Positions 26,728-34,740 of a stretch of 37,117 nucleotides of DNA are shown in pieces. The notes under the pieces were generated by a model, which saw only the letters and a program-made list of their open reading frames with translations, did no database searches and was not told the DNA's origin. Position 1 is the stretch's first letter. The number at the start of each line of letters is the position of its first letter. This DNA is from Candidatus Brennerbacteria bacterium RIFOXYC1_FULL_41_11. GTDB taxonomy: Bacteria > Patescibacteriota > Minisyncoccia > UBA6257 > Brennerbacteraceae. Location: contig MHHX01000006.1 in NCBI GenBank assembly GCA_001817215.1, positions 383 to 37,499 of the forward strand. The letters run 5' to 3'. The position numbers and the translations under genes were made by a program.

Positions 26728-28017
26728 ATGATTTTAAAACTTTCGCAAGATTCAAGCGCCACGCTTGACGCGGTTAAAAAAATTCCGGAAAAACCGGGAG
26801 TTTATTCATTTTTAGACGGACAAAAAAGACCTCTTTACATCGGTAAGGCCATAAATTTAAAAAACAGGGCTTTGTCCCACGTGCGAAATAAAAAAGAAAA
26901 TTTATTCAAAAAATCAAAGTTCCTAAGGATAGCGGTCTTCGATTCTGGGGTTGCCGCCTTGATCAAAGAATCAGAACTAATTAAAAAATTCCAGCCGAAA
27001 CTCAATGTCGTTTTCCGAGACGACAAACAATATTTTCATCTGTGTTTTACTGATGAAGACTGTCCAAGAATCAATGTTTTACACCAGAAAAAAGGGTTTT
27101 GCCTTGGCCCTTTCACTGACGGCAAAACTCTAAAAAACTCTTTAAATCTCGTCAGGAAAACTTTCTCGTTTTGCACCTGTAAAACAACTCATCTGCGCCG
27201 CTGTTTAAATTCGCAGATTGGTTTGTGTTTCGGTTTCTGCTGTAAAAAATATCAAGTAATGACAAGAGCAGAAAAATCAAAATATCAGGCAAACATCAAA
27301 AAAATAAAGAAGATTTTCTCAGGAAAAGACAGATCTTTAAAAAAGGAAATCGAAAAAGTAATAAAAATATCTGTTAAAGATGAAGATTTTGAAAAAGCTC
27401 AAATGCTTAAATTACAACTGATTGGATTGGAAAAGATATTTTCTCACCAGGAGTTCCTGAAACAAAGTTACGAACTTGGCCGCGCCAAGCATGACTATAG
27501 CCCCGGGGAAGAGTTAAAGAAGCTTACTGGTCTTAAAAAAATAAATCGAATTGAGTTTTATGACTCTTCCCAGCTTCAAGGCTCAAACCGCGTTGCCGCC
27601 ATGACTGTTTGGGAGCGTGCCGCTTTTAATAAAAATCAGTGGCGTTTATTCAAAATAAAAAATGAAAAAGCCGTTGATGATCTGGCGATGTTAAAAGAAG
27701 TATTCGAACGGCGACAAAAACACCCGGACTGGCAAGAACCGAGTTTGATTATTGTCGATGGTGGTAAAAATCAATTAAAAATCGCCCGAAACACGATAAA
27801 AGATAAAAAAATCAAAATGCTGGCTTTACAGAAAAACATAAAACACGCCCCTGAACAGCTTTTGATTCTCCAGCCCAACAGAAAATCTGTTAAGATTATC
27901 AACTTAAAAAGCATTTCTCACCCTCTAAAAAACTTCCTTGAGGATTTTTCCGCAAAAACCCACGGCTTTGCCGTCCGCTTCCATAGAAAATCAAGGGATA
28001 AATTCAAACACGAATAA
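26728..28017 (+). CDS. uvrC: UvrC-like excinuclease subunit, short form
   Basis: GIY-YIG-type N-terminus (KPGVYSFLDGQKRPLYIGKAINLKNR), Cys cluster, UVR-like segment, RNase H-like endonuclease motifs (IEFYDSSQLQG, SLIIVDGGKNQL). Confidence 0.88.
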   Translation: MILKLSQDSSATLDAVKKIPEKPGVYSFLDGQKRPLYIGKAINLKNRALSHVRNKKENLFKKSKFLRIAVFDSGVAALIKESELIKKFQPKLNVVFRDDKQYFHLCFTDEDCPRINVLHQKKGFCLGPFTDGKTLKNSLNLVRKTFSFCTCKTTHLRRCLNSQIGLCFGFCCKKYQVMTRAEKSKYQANIKKIKKIFSGKDRSLKKEIEKVIKISVKDEDFEKAQMLKLQLIGLEKIFSHQEFLKQSYELGRAKHDYSPGEELKKLTGLKKINRIEFYDSSQLQGSNRVAAMTVWERAAFNKNQWRLFKIKNEKAVDDLAMLKEVFERRQKHPDWQEPSLIIVDGGKNQLKIARNTIKDKKIKMLALQKNIKHAPEQLLILQPNRKSVKIINLKSISHPLKNFLEDFSAKTHGFAVRFHRKSRDKFKHE

Positions 28018-29752
28018 TCACCGGAATCACCATTGGCCGGCGCTGAGTTTTATAATAAAGGAAATCCGAAATCTCATCACGAAGCATGTTTTTCAAGAAA
28101 TTATCGCCATTGCCGTTTACTTCCGGTACCGCTTGATGAGAGTGGCTTTTCTTTGCGTATTTTTCCACTGTTTCCCTGATTTTCCGTCTGACTTCTTGAA
28201 TCAATTCTTTGGATTCTTTCATGTAAACAAAACCTCGAGAAATCACGTCTGAATCTTGCTTGAGTTTCTGGGTTTTTTTGTCAATCAGAGAAACCACGAC
28301 CATGATACCGTCATCAGACATAAGTTGTCTGTCCTTTATCACGAGATCTGGAATATCGCCAATGCCAAGACCATCAACGAAAACATAACCAGTATCAGCT
28401 TTCTGCGGCAGCAACCGAGCCTGACCGCGCCTGAATTCCAATTGCGAGCCATTGTCCAAAACAAAAATCTTCTCTTTTTTAATACCGGCGCCAACAGCTA
28501 ATTTCGCTGCTTCCTTGAGAAAATAATGGTTGGCATAAACAGGTAGGAAATAATCGGGTTTAACCTGTTTCAATATCTCTTGAATTTCTTTAACTCCGGA
28601 ATGGCCGCTGATATGAACATCTAAAATGTCCGTATGAATGACATTGTCACACTTCCGATAAAGCTTATCTTTCAACTTCTGCACCGTCCGTTCATTACCA
28701 GGAATAACCGAAGAAGAAAAGATTATGGTGTCGTCTTTCTTGATCTTCAGATAACGATGTTCGTCATTGATGATCCTGTTCAAAACCGCATTATCCTCGC
28801 CCTGAGCACCGGTACAGATAACCACAATTTTATCTGAAGGAAACTTGCCAACTTCAGGAATCGGCACGAGCGTATCGCGATGAGCCTTGATATAACCGAG
28901 ATCCTTCGCAATGCCAACATTCATCTTCATGCTATAACCATCAAGAAAAACTTTTTTGCCGATACTTTCTGAATACTTGATGATCTCGCCGATCCTGGAA
29001 ACCTGTGACGCAAAAGTACCAATAATCACTCGACCTTCAGCAGAACGAATAAGACCAAAAAGATTTTCGTACATTTCCTCTTCAGTCACTTTTGAATGCC
29101 TGGCGTCAGTCGAACCAAGACTTTCAAGCATCAAAATTCTTGGTGAAGGCAATTTTGCCAAGTGATTGTAAGTCAATGGCGCTCGATTCATGGGATGTTT
29201 TTCCATCGTCCAATCTCCCGGATGAATAATCGTCTCGTAAGGTGTCTTTATAATCACGCCGACAGCATCCATAATCGAGTGTTCAACCTCAAAAAATTCA
29301 ATCTTTAATTTCCCCAAAGTAAGCCTATCTCTAGTTGAATTAATTCTCAAAGTTTTCAATTTCCGAGCTGAGTTTTTCTCAAAATCCTCCATTCTCCTCT
29401 TAACCAAGGCCAAGGTCAGATCGCGACCGATGGTCAAAGGATAGTTAAGTTCTCTCAACAAAATCGGCGCCGCGCCAATATGATCAAGGTGGCCATGGGA
29501 AAGAATTACTCCTTTGATATTTTTCTCCTTGCCTTTCAGATAACTGATATTGGGAATAACATAATCAATCCCAGGCATATCTTCTTCAGGAAATTGAAGG
29601 CCCATATCAAGGATAACAATGTCTGAACCATATTCAAAAACAGTCATGTTGCGACCGACTTCTTCCAAGCCACCCAGGGGAATAATCTTCAAAGATTCGC
29701 CCGACTCTGGCTTAACGATTAACTGATTCCCAGTCTTTTTCTGTAAAATCAT
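28004..29752 (-). CDS. rnj: ribonuclease J
   Basis: IIPLGGLEEVGRNM, LSHGHLDHIGAAPILL, HISGHSGVKEIQEILKQVKPDYFLPVYANHY. Confidence 0.95.
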   Translation of the reverse strand: MILQKKTGNQLIVKPESGESLKIIPLGGLEEVGRNMTVFEYGSDIVILDMGLQFPEEDMPGIDYVIPNISYLKGKEKNIKGVILSHGHLDHIGAAPILLRELNYPLTIGRDLTLALVKRRMEDFEKNSARKLKTLRINSTRDRLTLGKLKIEFFEVEHSIMDAVGVIIKTPYETIIHPGDWTMEKHPMNRAPLTYNHLAKLPSPRILMLESLGSTDARHSKVTEEEMYENLFGLIRSAEGRVIIGTFASQVSRIGEIIKYSESIGKKVFLDGYSMKMNVGIAKDLGYIKAHRDTLVPIPEVGKFPSDKIVVICTGAQGEDNAVLNRIINDEHRYLKIKKDDTIIFSSSVIPGNERTVQKLKDKLYRKCDNVIHTDILDVHISGHSGVKEIQEILKQVKPDYFLPVYANHYFLKEAAKLAVGAGIKKEKIFVLDNGSQLEFRRGQARLLPQKADTGYVFVDGLGIGDIPDLVIKDRQLMSDDGIMVVVSLIDKKTQKLKQDSDVISRGFVYMKESKELIQEVRRKIRETVEKYAKKSHSHQAVPEVNGNGDNFLKNMLRDEISDFLYYKTQRRPMVIPVIIRV

Positions 29753-29785
29753 AAAACTACTTAAATTTTAATTAATTATTTTCCG

Positions 29786-29869
29786 TGCCCAAGGGGGGAG
29801 TTGAACCCCCACGACCTTGCGGTCACTAGCACCTGAAGCTAGCGCGTCTGCCGATTCCGCCACCTGGGC
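29786..29869 (-). tRNA. tRNA-Leu(CAG)
   Basis: Class II tRNA with long variable arm; anticodon loop TTCAGGT. Confidence 0.95.
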
Positions 29870-29876
29870 ATTGTCA

Positions 29877-30809
29877 CTATCTCTTTTTAAGCTCCTTTTT
29901 TAATCTTTCCTGAATTAAATTTTCAAAAGGATCAATCTTATTTATCTCTGCTAGCTTGAAAGAAAGGGCATAGATAAGTGCGAACTGCGACAAAAAATCC
30001 CTGATCGCATTTTTCTTTGAAATCTTAAAAATAACAGAATCAATGCCTAGATATTTTCCAAAAAACTTGGCAGTCAAATTGATTCTATTATTGAGAAAAC
30101 TGTTATCTTCGAGAAAGATCGCGAAAAAACGGTTTCTAAATTTCTTGTTCGTGAAACTGGCAAGATCGTGATGATTGATATCGGGAATTTCACCGCAGAA
30201 ACACGGCTGTTTTGCGGTTTCATCCACGTTAATCTCCCAAAAATGCGCTAAACCCCTCAGTGAATGCGGAGAATAAACGAGGATAATTTTATTTTTCATT
30301 TGCCCGATCAAAGTACTTAATCTTTTTCTCTCCGGGAGCGGGCTTTCTTTAAACGGAACGCTTCCCTTTGAAAAAATTCCCCAGAGCACTCCCAGCATAA
30401 AGGGTACAGCTAATCGAGGTGCTAAAAAGTCAGGAATTTCGAAAAAGTTTTTCGGTTGGGAAAGTTTTTTCAACCGACCGCCACGGCTAAAACACAGAGT
30501 TTTAATACCGAGTTTTTCCGCTCCGCGAAATACAGACAAAGTTTCTTCTGTGTTCCCTGAATAAGAAAAACAAAAAACCACGGCATCCTTGCCGTCCTTT
30601 ATCTTCGGCAAAGAGTAGGTTTCGATAATCTGAAAATTATTTCCCGTAAGATCACGAAACAATTCCGCCGCCAATATAGAGCCTCCCATGCCGGCCATAA
30701 AAAAACTTGCACGAGAAGAAAAAAGTCCTGATCTCTTGACAAAAACACGCCCGTCCCTGACCCCCAAGTTGAAACTTTCCAGTAATATTTGAATATCTTT
30801 CAGGTTCAT
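29877..30809 (-). CDS. SIS-domain phosphoglucose/phosphomannose isomerase-like protein
   Basis: MAGMGGSILAAELFRDL, VVFCFSYSGNTEETLSVF, PQINHHD-like region (IPDINHHDLASF). Confidence 0.8.
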   Translation of the reverse strand: MNLKDIQILLESFNLGVRDGRVFVKRSGLFSSRASFFMAGMGGSILAAELFRDLTGNNFQIIETYSLPKIKDGKDAVVFCFSYSGNTEETLSVFRGAEKLGIKTLCFSRGGRLKKLSQPKNFFEIPDFLAPRLAVPFMLGVLWGIFSKGSVPFKESPLPERKRLSTLIGQMKNKIILVYSPHSLRGLAHFWEINVDETAKQPCFCGEIPDINHHDLASFTNKKFRNRFFAIFLEDNSFLNNRINLTAKFFGKYLGIDSVIFKISKKNAIRDFLSQFALIYALSFKLAEINKIDPFENLIQERLKKELKKR

Positions 30810-30812
30810 ATT

Positions 30813-32528
30813 TTAGCGCTTCCAGACTCTTTTTAGATATAAATACCACTCGTTAACCCGTGAAAATCTCACCCCCGAATCAGAAATAAACTCGACCGGA
30901 GGAACATGAAACGATTCATCAACAAACCAATTAATTTGTGGCTGAAACAGAAATACTCCGGGTAAATCATTTTTTATCAAAGCGTCGAGTTCCTCATAAG
31001 ATTCATTGATATCAGCATCTTTGGTTCCTCTAATATAGGAAAGGATCTTGTCAACTTCTTTGTTTTCATAAACGGCGAAATTCAAACCAGGAGAAGATAA
31101 CTGAGAAGAGTGCCAAAATGGAAACAGATCTGGTTCTTTTCCGATTGGGCTGGAAAGACCCAAGAGCACCATCTGATATGACCTCGTCTGCAGCCTCGAA
31201 GAAAACTCATTTACCCCCATTGGTTTCAATATTACGCTGATTCCGACGGCCGCCAAATCAGTCTTGATTCTTTCCGCTACGTTAGTGATTCCGGGTGTAT
31301 CATGAAAAAGAATTGACAACTCCAATTTTGTAACAGTTTTTGTTTTTGAAGAAAGCCTCTTTTCAAGAAATCCGTCCTCATCTTTATCCTGCCAACCGTC
31401 GTCAAGCAATATCTCCTTTGCATTCGCTTGATCAAAGACATCTTTGAAATTTTCGGAAAATCTTTTTAGTGGAATCGCGGAGTCCGTTAACGAACCGGCT
31501 CCCGGGAATGATTCAGACAGAACAGCTGTTTTATTTATAGACAAATTAATTGCTTTCCTGATAGAAAAATCTTTCAACAGTTCATTGCTGTTATTAAACA
31601 ACAAAGAAAAGACCTGAGCTTCAAGAATTTTTTTCATCTCGTAATTTGAAGACTCCCCCGGTAAACTCACGGCCAATCCATTTATCTCTTTTTTCCTAAA
31701 CGCGCTTAAGGCCGCCGCTTCATCACCAAAAAACTTTAGGTTAAAAGATTCAAGATATGGTCCGGCGTAATATTTATCAAAAGCCACAAGACCATACGAA
31801 ATCACTTTCCCGTCTTTATCCTGAATGATTTTCTTGAATTTATACGGACCAGAGCCGATTGGTTTTAAATTATATTCAGAAAACACAAAAGCGTTAACCT
31901 GCGTATCTTTCCAGATATGCTCGGGCATAATTCTAAAGGTTAGATAAAAAGGGAAGAATCGATAGCTTTTTTTCAAAGTAAATTTCAAGGTTTTATCTGA
32001 CAAGATTTCAACAGCGATTTCTTTCCAAAAATCTGCCAGTGGATTCTGGAGCTCCTGATTTTTCAAAAGCTCTAACGTAAAAATCACATCCCTTGCTGTC
32101 AGCGGCTCGCCATCATGCCAAAATATGTTCTCCCGCAAAGACACCAGAAAAACCTTCCCCTCCTCAAAAAGGGTCATTGATTCAGCCAAATCAGGCAACA
32201 CCCCTCCTTGTCCGTCTGGCTTATAAAGACTTGAAAAGACCAGGCTCTCAAGAATCTCCTCGGCGTTATTCTGATCAGGAATAACGGGGTTAACGTACCT
32301 TGGAAAACTAATGACCGCCTCAGTGTAAACGCCGCCTGATTCTGGGATCAAAACCGTGTTCGAAAAATAAAATCTCGCGGAGAATAAAGACAAACCGATC
32401 GTACCGGCAATAATCAAAAAGGAAAAAATAATTTTATCCCTCAGGCCAAGACCAAGAAAACCACTGATCAATCTTTTAAAAGACAGCTTCAAAAAAAAGC
32501 TCTTTGACTTTTCCAATAAGGGCAACAT
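30813..32528 (-). CDS. ABC-type peptide-binding (SBP family 5) protein
   Basis: TEAVISFPRYVNPV..., WHDGEPLTARDVIFTLELL, GSGPYKFKK, RKAINLSINKTAVL. Confidence 0.9.
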   Translation of the reverse strand: MLPLLEKSKSFFLKLSFKRLISGFLGLGLRDKIIFSFLIIAGTIGLSLFSARFYFSNTVLIPESGGVYTEAVISFPRYVNPVIPDQNNAEEILESLVFSSLYKPDGQGGVLPDLAESMTLFEEGKVFLVSLRENIFWHDGEPLTARDVIFTLELLKNQELQNPLADFWKEIAVEILSDKTLKFTLKKSYRFFPFYLTFRIMPEHIWKDTQVNAFVFSEYNLKPIGSGPYKFKKIIQDKDGKVISYGLVAFDKYYAGPYLESFNLKFFGDEAAALSAFRKKEINGLAVSLPGESSNYEMKKILEAQVFSLLFNNSNELLKDFSIRKAINLSINKTAVLSESFPGAGSLTDSAIPLKRFSENFKDVFDQANAKEILLDDGWQDKDEDGFLEKRLSSKTKTVTKLELSILFHDTPGITNVAERIKTDLAAVGISVILKPMGVNEFSSRLQTRSYQMVLLGLSSPIGKEPDLFPFWHSSQLSSPGLNFAVYENKEVDKILSYIRGTKDADINESYEELDALIKNDLPGVFLFQPQINWFVDESFHVPPVEFISDSGVRFSRVNEWYLYLKRVWKR

Positions 32529-32581
32529 TCAGTATTTAACTTTTAGACAATGAGGGAAACTAAAAATCTGCCGTTCGGCAG

Positions 32582-32803
32582 TTAAACGAAAAACAAACCC
32601 ACGACGATAGAGACGGCGAAAAGAAAAACAAAAATAATCGAAGCAATAAAAACAGTCTTCTCCAGACCGCGACGGGTAGCATAAAATTCTCCCAGGCCGC
32701 CAAAGACACCAGACAGGCCTTCACCTTTCTGCTGCAGAAGAATTGAAACAACCACTAAAACCGAAAGAGTAATCTGGACAATGCTTAAAAATTGTTTAGT
32801 CAT
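32582..32803 (-). CDS. secG: preprotein translocase subunit SecG
   Basis: 73 aa, SILLQQKGEGLSGVFGG, two TM segments. Confidence 0.92.
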   Translation of the reverse strand: MTKQFLSIVQITLSVLVVVSILLQQKGEGLSGVFGGLGEFYATRRGLEKTVFIASIIFVFLFAVSIVVGLFFV

Positions 32804-33302
32804 TTTTCTTTTCTACCATGTCAAATAAATAATTGATAAAAGTGATAATCAAAGTCGTGTAAAGTAAAGCAAGAAAATTGGAAAAACTCAACTGTGGCGC
32901 CCAGTAAGTCGCCAACCAAAGCATGGCGGCATTGATGATTAAACCAAAAAGACCAAGAGTAATGAAGACAAACGGCGCCAGAATAAACTCCAAAAACGGC
33001 TTCAAAAGAATGTTTAGTAAAGTGATGATTGCCGCGGCTCTTGCCAGATCTAAAAACGCGCCTGAAAAAGAAATACCAGGAATGTAGTTAATGGCTATTT
33101 GTAAACCTACAAAATTAGCCAGTAGCCTCAAAAGAATTTTGGCGATTGCTGCCATAAAGATAAACCATGATAGCACAAACAATGAATATAGCAAAGCCGT
33201 CATGATGACGGCTTTTAAAATCAGATTTTCCTCTAGTTGGGGATAGGCGGCTAGAGTATTATTCTGGCCCTCAGTTATTGAATCTTGCAATAACCCAAGC
33301 AC
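32796..33302 (-). CDS. multi-TM protein, phage holin family 4-like
   Basis: LLNILLKPFLEFILAPFVFITLGLFGLIINAAMLWLATYW; apparent GTG start. Confidence 0.65.
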   Translation of the reverse strand: MLGLLQDSITEGQNNTLAAYPQLEENLILKAVIMTALLYSLFVLSWFIFMAAIAKILLRLLANFVGLQIAINYIPGISFSGAFLDLARAAAIITLLNILLKPFLEFILAPFVFITLGLFGLIINAAMLWLATYWAPQLSFSNFLALLYTTLIITFINYLFDMVEKKND

Positions 33303-33482
33303 CTAGGCTAATCTAGGGCACAATTGCGAAATTCCTTCCTCAATGTCTGATGTATCACTACTATCTGCCGACGGCGTTTCCTATCTCCTACCGCGGGATC
33401 AATGAGGTGTTAACTAGTATGCGGATTCGCAAAGCCCCGATACTATTATTAATAACATAAAGATACGAAAAAGACAAGTTAT

Positions 33483-33509
33483 TGAAACTTAGCTGAAATA
33501 ACTTATAAT
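33483..33509 (+). promoter_or_regulatory. promoter of the trpS leader
   Basis: TTGAAA-type -35 and perfect TATAAT (33504-33509), about 16-bp spacer. Confidence 0.75.
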
Positions 33510-33515
33510 CAGGAA

Positions 33516-33572
33516 ATGAATTCAATACTGAAATTTTGGTGGCGAACAATAGTTAAAAACCTCTGGCAATAG
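33516..33572 (+). CDS. Trp-containing leader peptide MNSILKFWWRTIVKNLWQ
   Basis: 18-codon ORF with tandem TGG TGG and a third TGG just before the TAG stop; upstream of an intrinsic terminator and trpS. Confidence 0.8.
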   Translation: MNSILKFWWRTIVKNLWQ

Positions 33573-33595
33573 AGCTTATTTGCGCGTAATTCTAA

Positions 33596-33618
33596 AGCTC
33601 CCGTCAGGGAGTTTTTTT
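33596..33618 (+). terminator. trpS leader terminator (attenuator)
   Basis: AGCTCCC-GTCA-GGGAGTTTTTTT. Confidence 0.85.
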
Positions 33619-33645
33619 AATTCATTATTAAGATAAAATATAAAC

Positions 33646-34665
33646 ATGAACACAAGATCAACACCAAAAACAAAAAAACGAATTCTCACTGGCGACACGC
33701 CAACGGGCAAGCTTCACCTTGGCCATTATGTTGGTTCCTTGGAAAACAGAATCGAACTCCAACACAAGTTCGACACTTATATCATGCTCGCCAACCTTCA
33801 TGCCTATGCTAATCACTACTATGAGGCCGACCGTATTAACAACGACGGCCACAATGTTGTTCTCGATAACCTGGCTGTTGGATTAGATCCGAATGTGGCG
33901 ACGATTTTTCTGGAATCAGGCGTACCGGAAATTCTTGAACTTTATTCATTTTTCATGACCATGGTCAAACACTCTCGAGTGATGATGAACCCAACTGTCA
34001 AAGATGAGGTCAAATACAAAAAACTTGATCCTTCTGTCGGCTTTATTAACTACCCAATTCTACAAGCGGCCGATATTCTTGCTTTCAATGCCGATTTAGT
34101 GCCAGTAGGCGAAGACCAGTCACCCGTGATTGAACAAACCAGAGAGATTGCCAAGGATTTTAACAAGACTTTTGGCAAAACTTTTGTGATTCCCGAAGCT
34201 AAAATCGGTAGGGTCGCCAGGCTTTGCGGCACAGACGGGAAGCCCAAAATGTCAAAATCCGGCGGCAACTCGATTTTGCTTTCTGACGACGAAAAAACTC
34301 TGAAAGAGAAGGTTATGTCAATATACACTGATCCGAAAAGAATCCACGCCACCGACCCCGGCAAGGTTGCCGGCAACCCGGTGTTTATTTATCACGACGC
34401 TTTCAACCCGAATAAAGACGAGGTAGCTGATCTCAAATCAAGATACAAAAAAGGCGCTGTTGGCGACATCGAGGTCAAGCAAAAGCTTTTCATGGCTTTG
34501 AATAACTTTCTTGAACCAATCAGGGAAAAAAGAAAATACTTTGAATCCCGACCCAAAGAAACAAAAGAAATCCTGGTTGAAGGCACAAAAAAAGCCAGAA
34601 AAACCGCACAGGAAACAATCGAGATTTTCCGTGAAAACTCAAAGTTCCTGGGATTATTAAGATAA
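33646..34665 (+). CDS. trpS: tryptophan--tRNA ligase
   Basis: TGDTPTGKLHLGHYVGSLENRI; PKMSKSGGNSILLSD. Confidence 0.97.
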   Translation: MNTRSTPKTKKRILTGDTPTGKLHLGHYVGSLENRIELQHKFDTYIMLANLHAYANHYYEADRINNDGHNVVLDNLAVGLDPNVATIFLESGVPEILELYSFFMTMVKHSRVMMNPTVKDEVKYKKLDPSVGFINYPILQAADILAFNADLVPVGEDQSPVIEQTREIAKDFNKTFGKTFVIPEAKIGRVARLCGTDGKPKMSKSGGNSILLSDDEKTLKEKVMSIYTDPKRIHATDPGKVAGNPVFIYHDAFNPNKDEVADLKSRYKKGAVGDIEVKQKLFMALNNFLEPIREKRKYFESRPKETKEILVEGTKKARKTAQETIEIFRENSKFLGLLR

Positions 34666-34693
34666 AAGCCGCCTGAGTTCCGATGTGTTGATA

Positions 34694-34723
34694 GCAAAAA
34701 TCCCGCTTAAGCGGGATTTTTGC
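34694..34723. terminator. bidirectional terminator between trpS and ileS
   Basis: GCAAAAATCCCGC-TTAA-GCGGGATTTTTGC. Confidence 0.9.
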
Positions 34724-34740
34724 GAAGTGTCCTAGAAAAT

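Noticed and set aside
28004-28017. 14-nt convergent overlap of uvrC and rnj
   Set aside because: Short tail-to-tail overlaps are common in compact genomes; no further signal.
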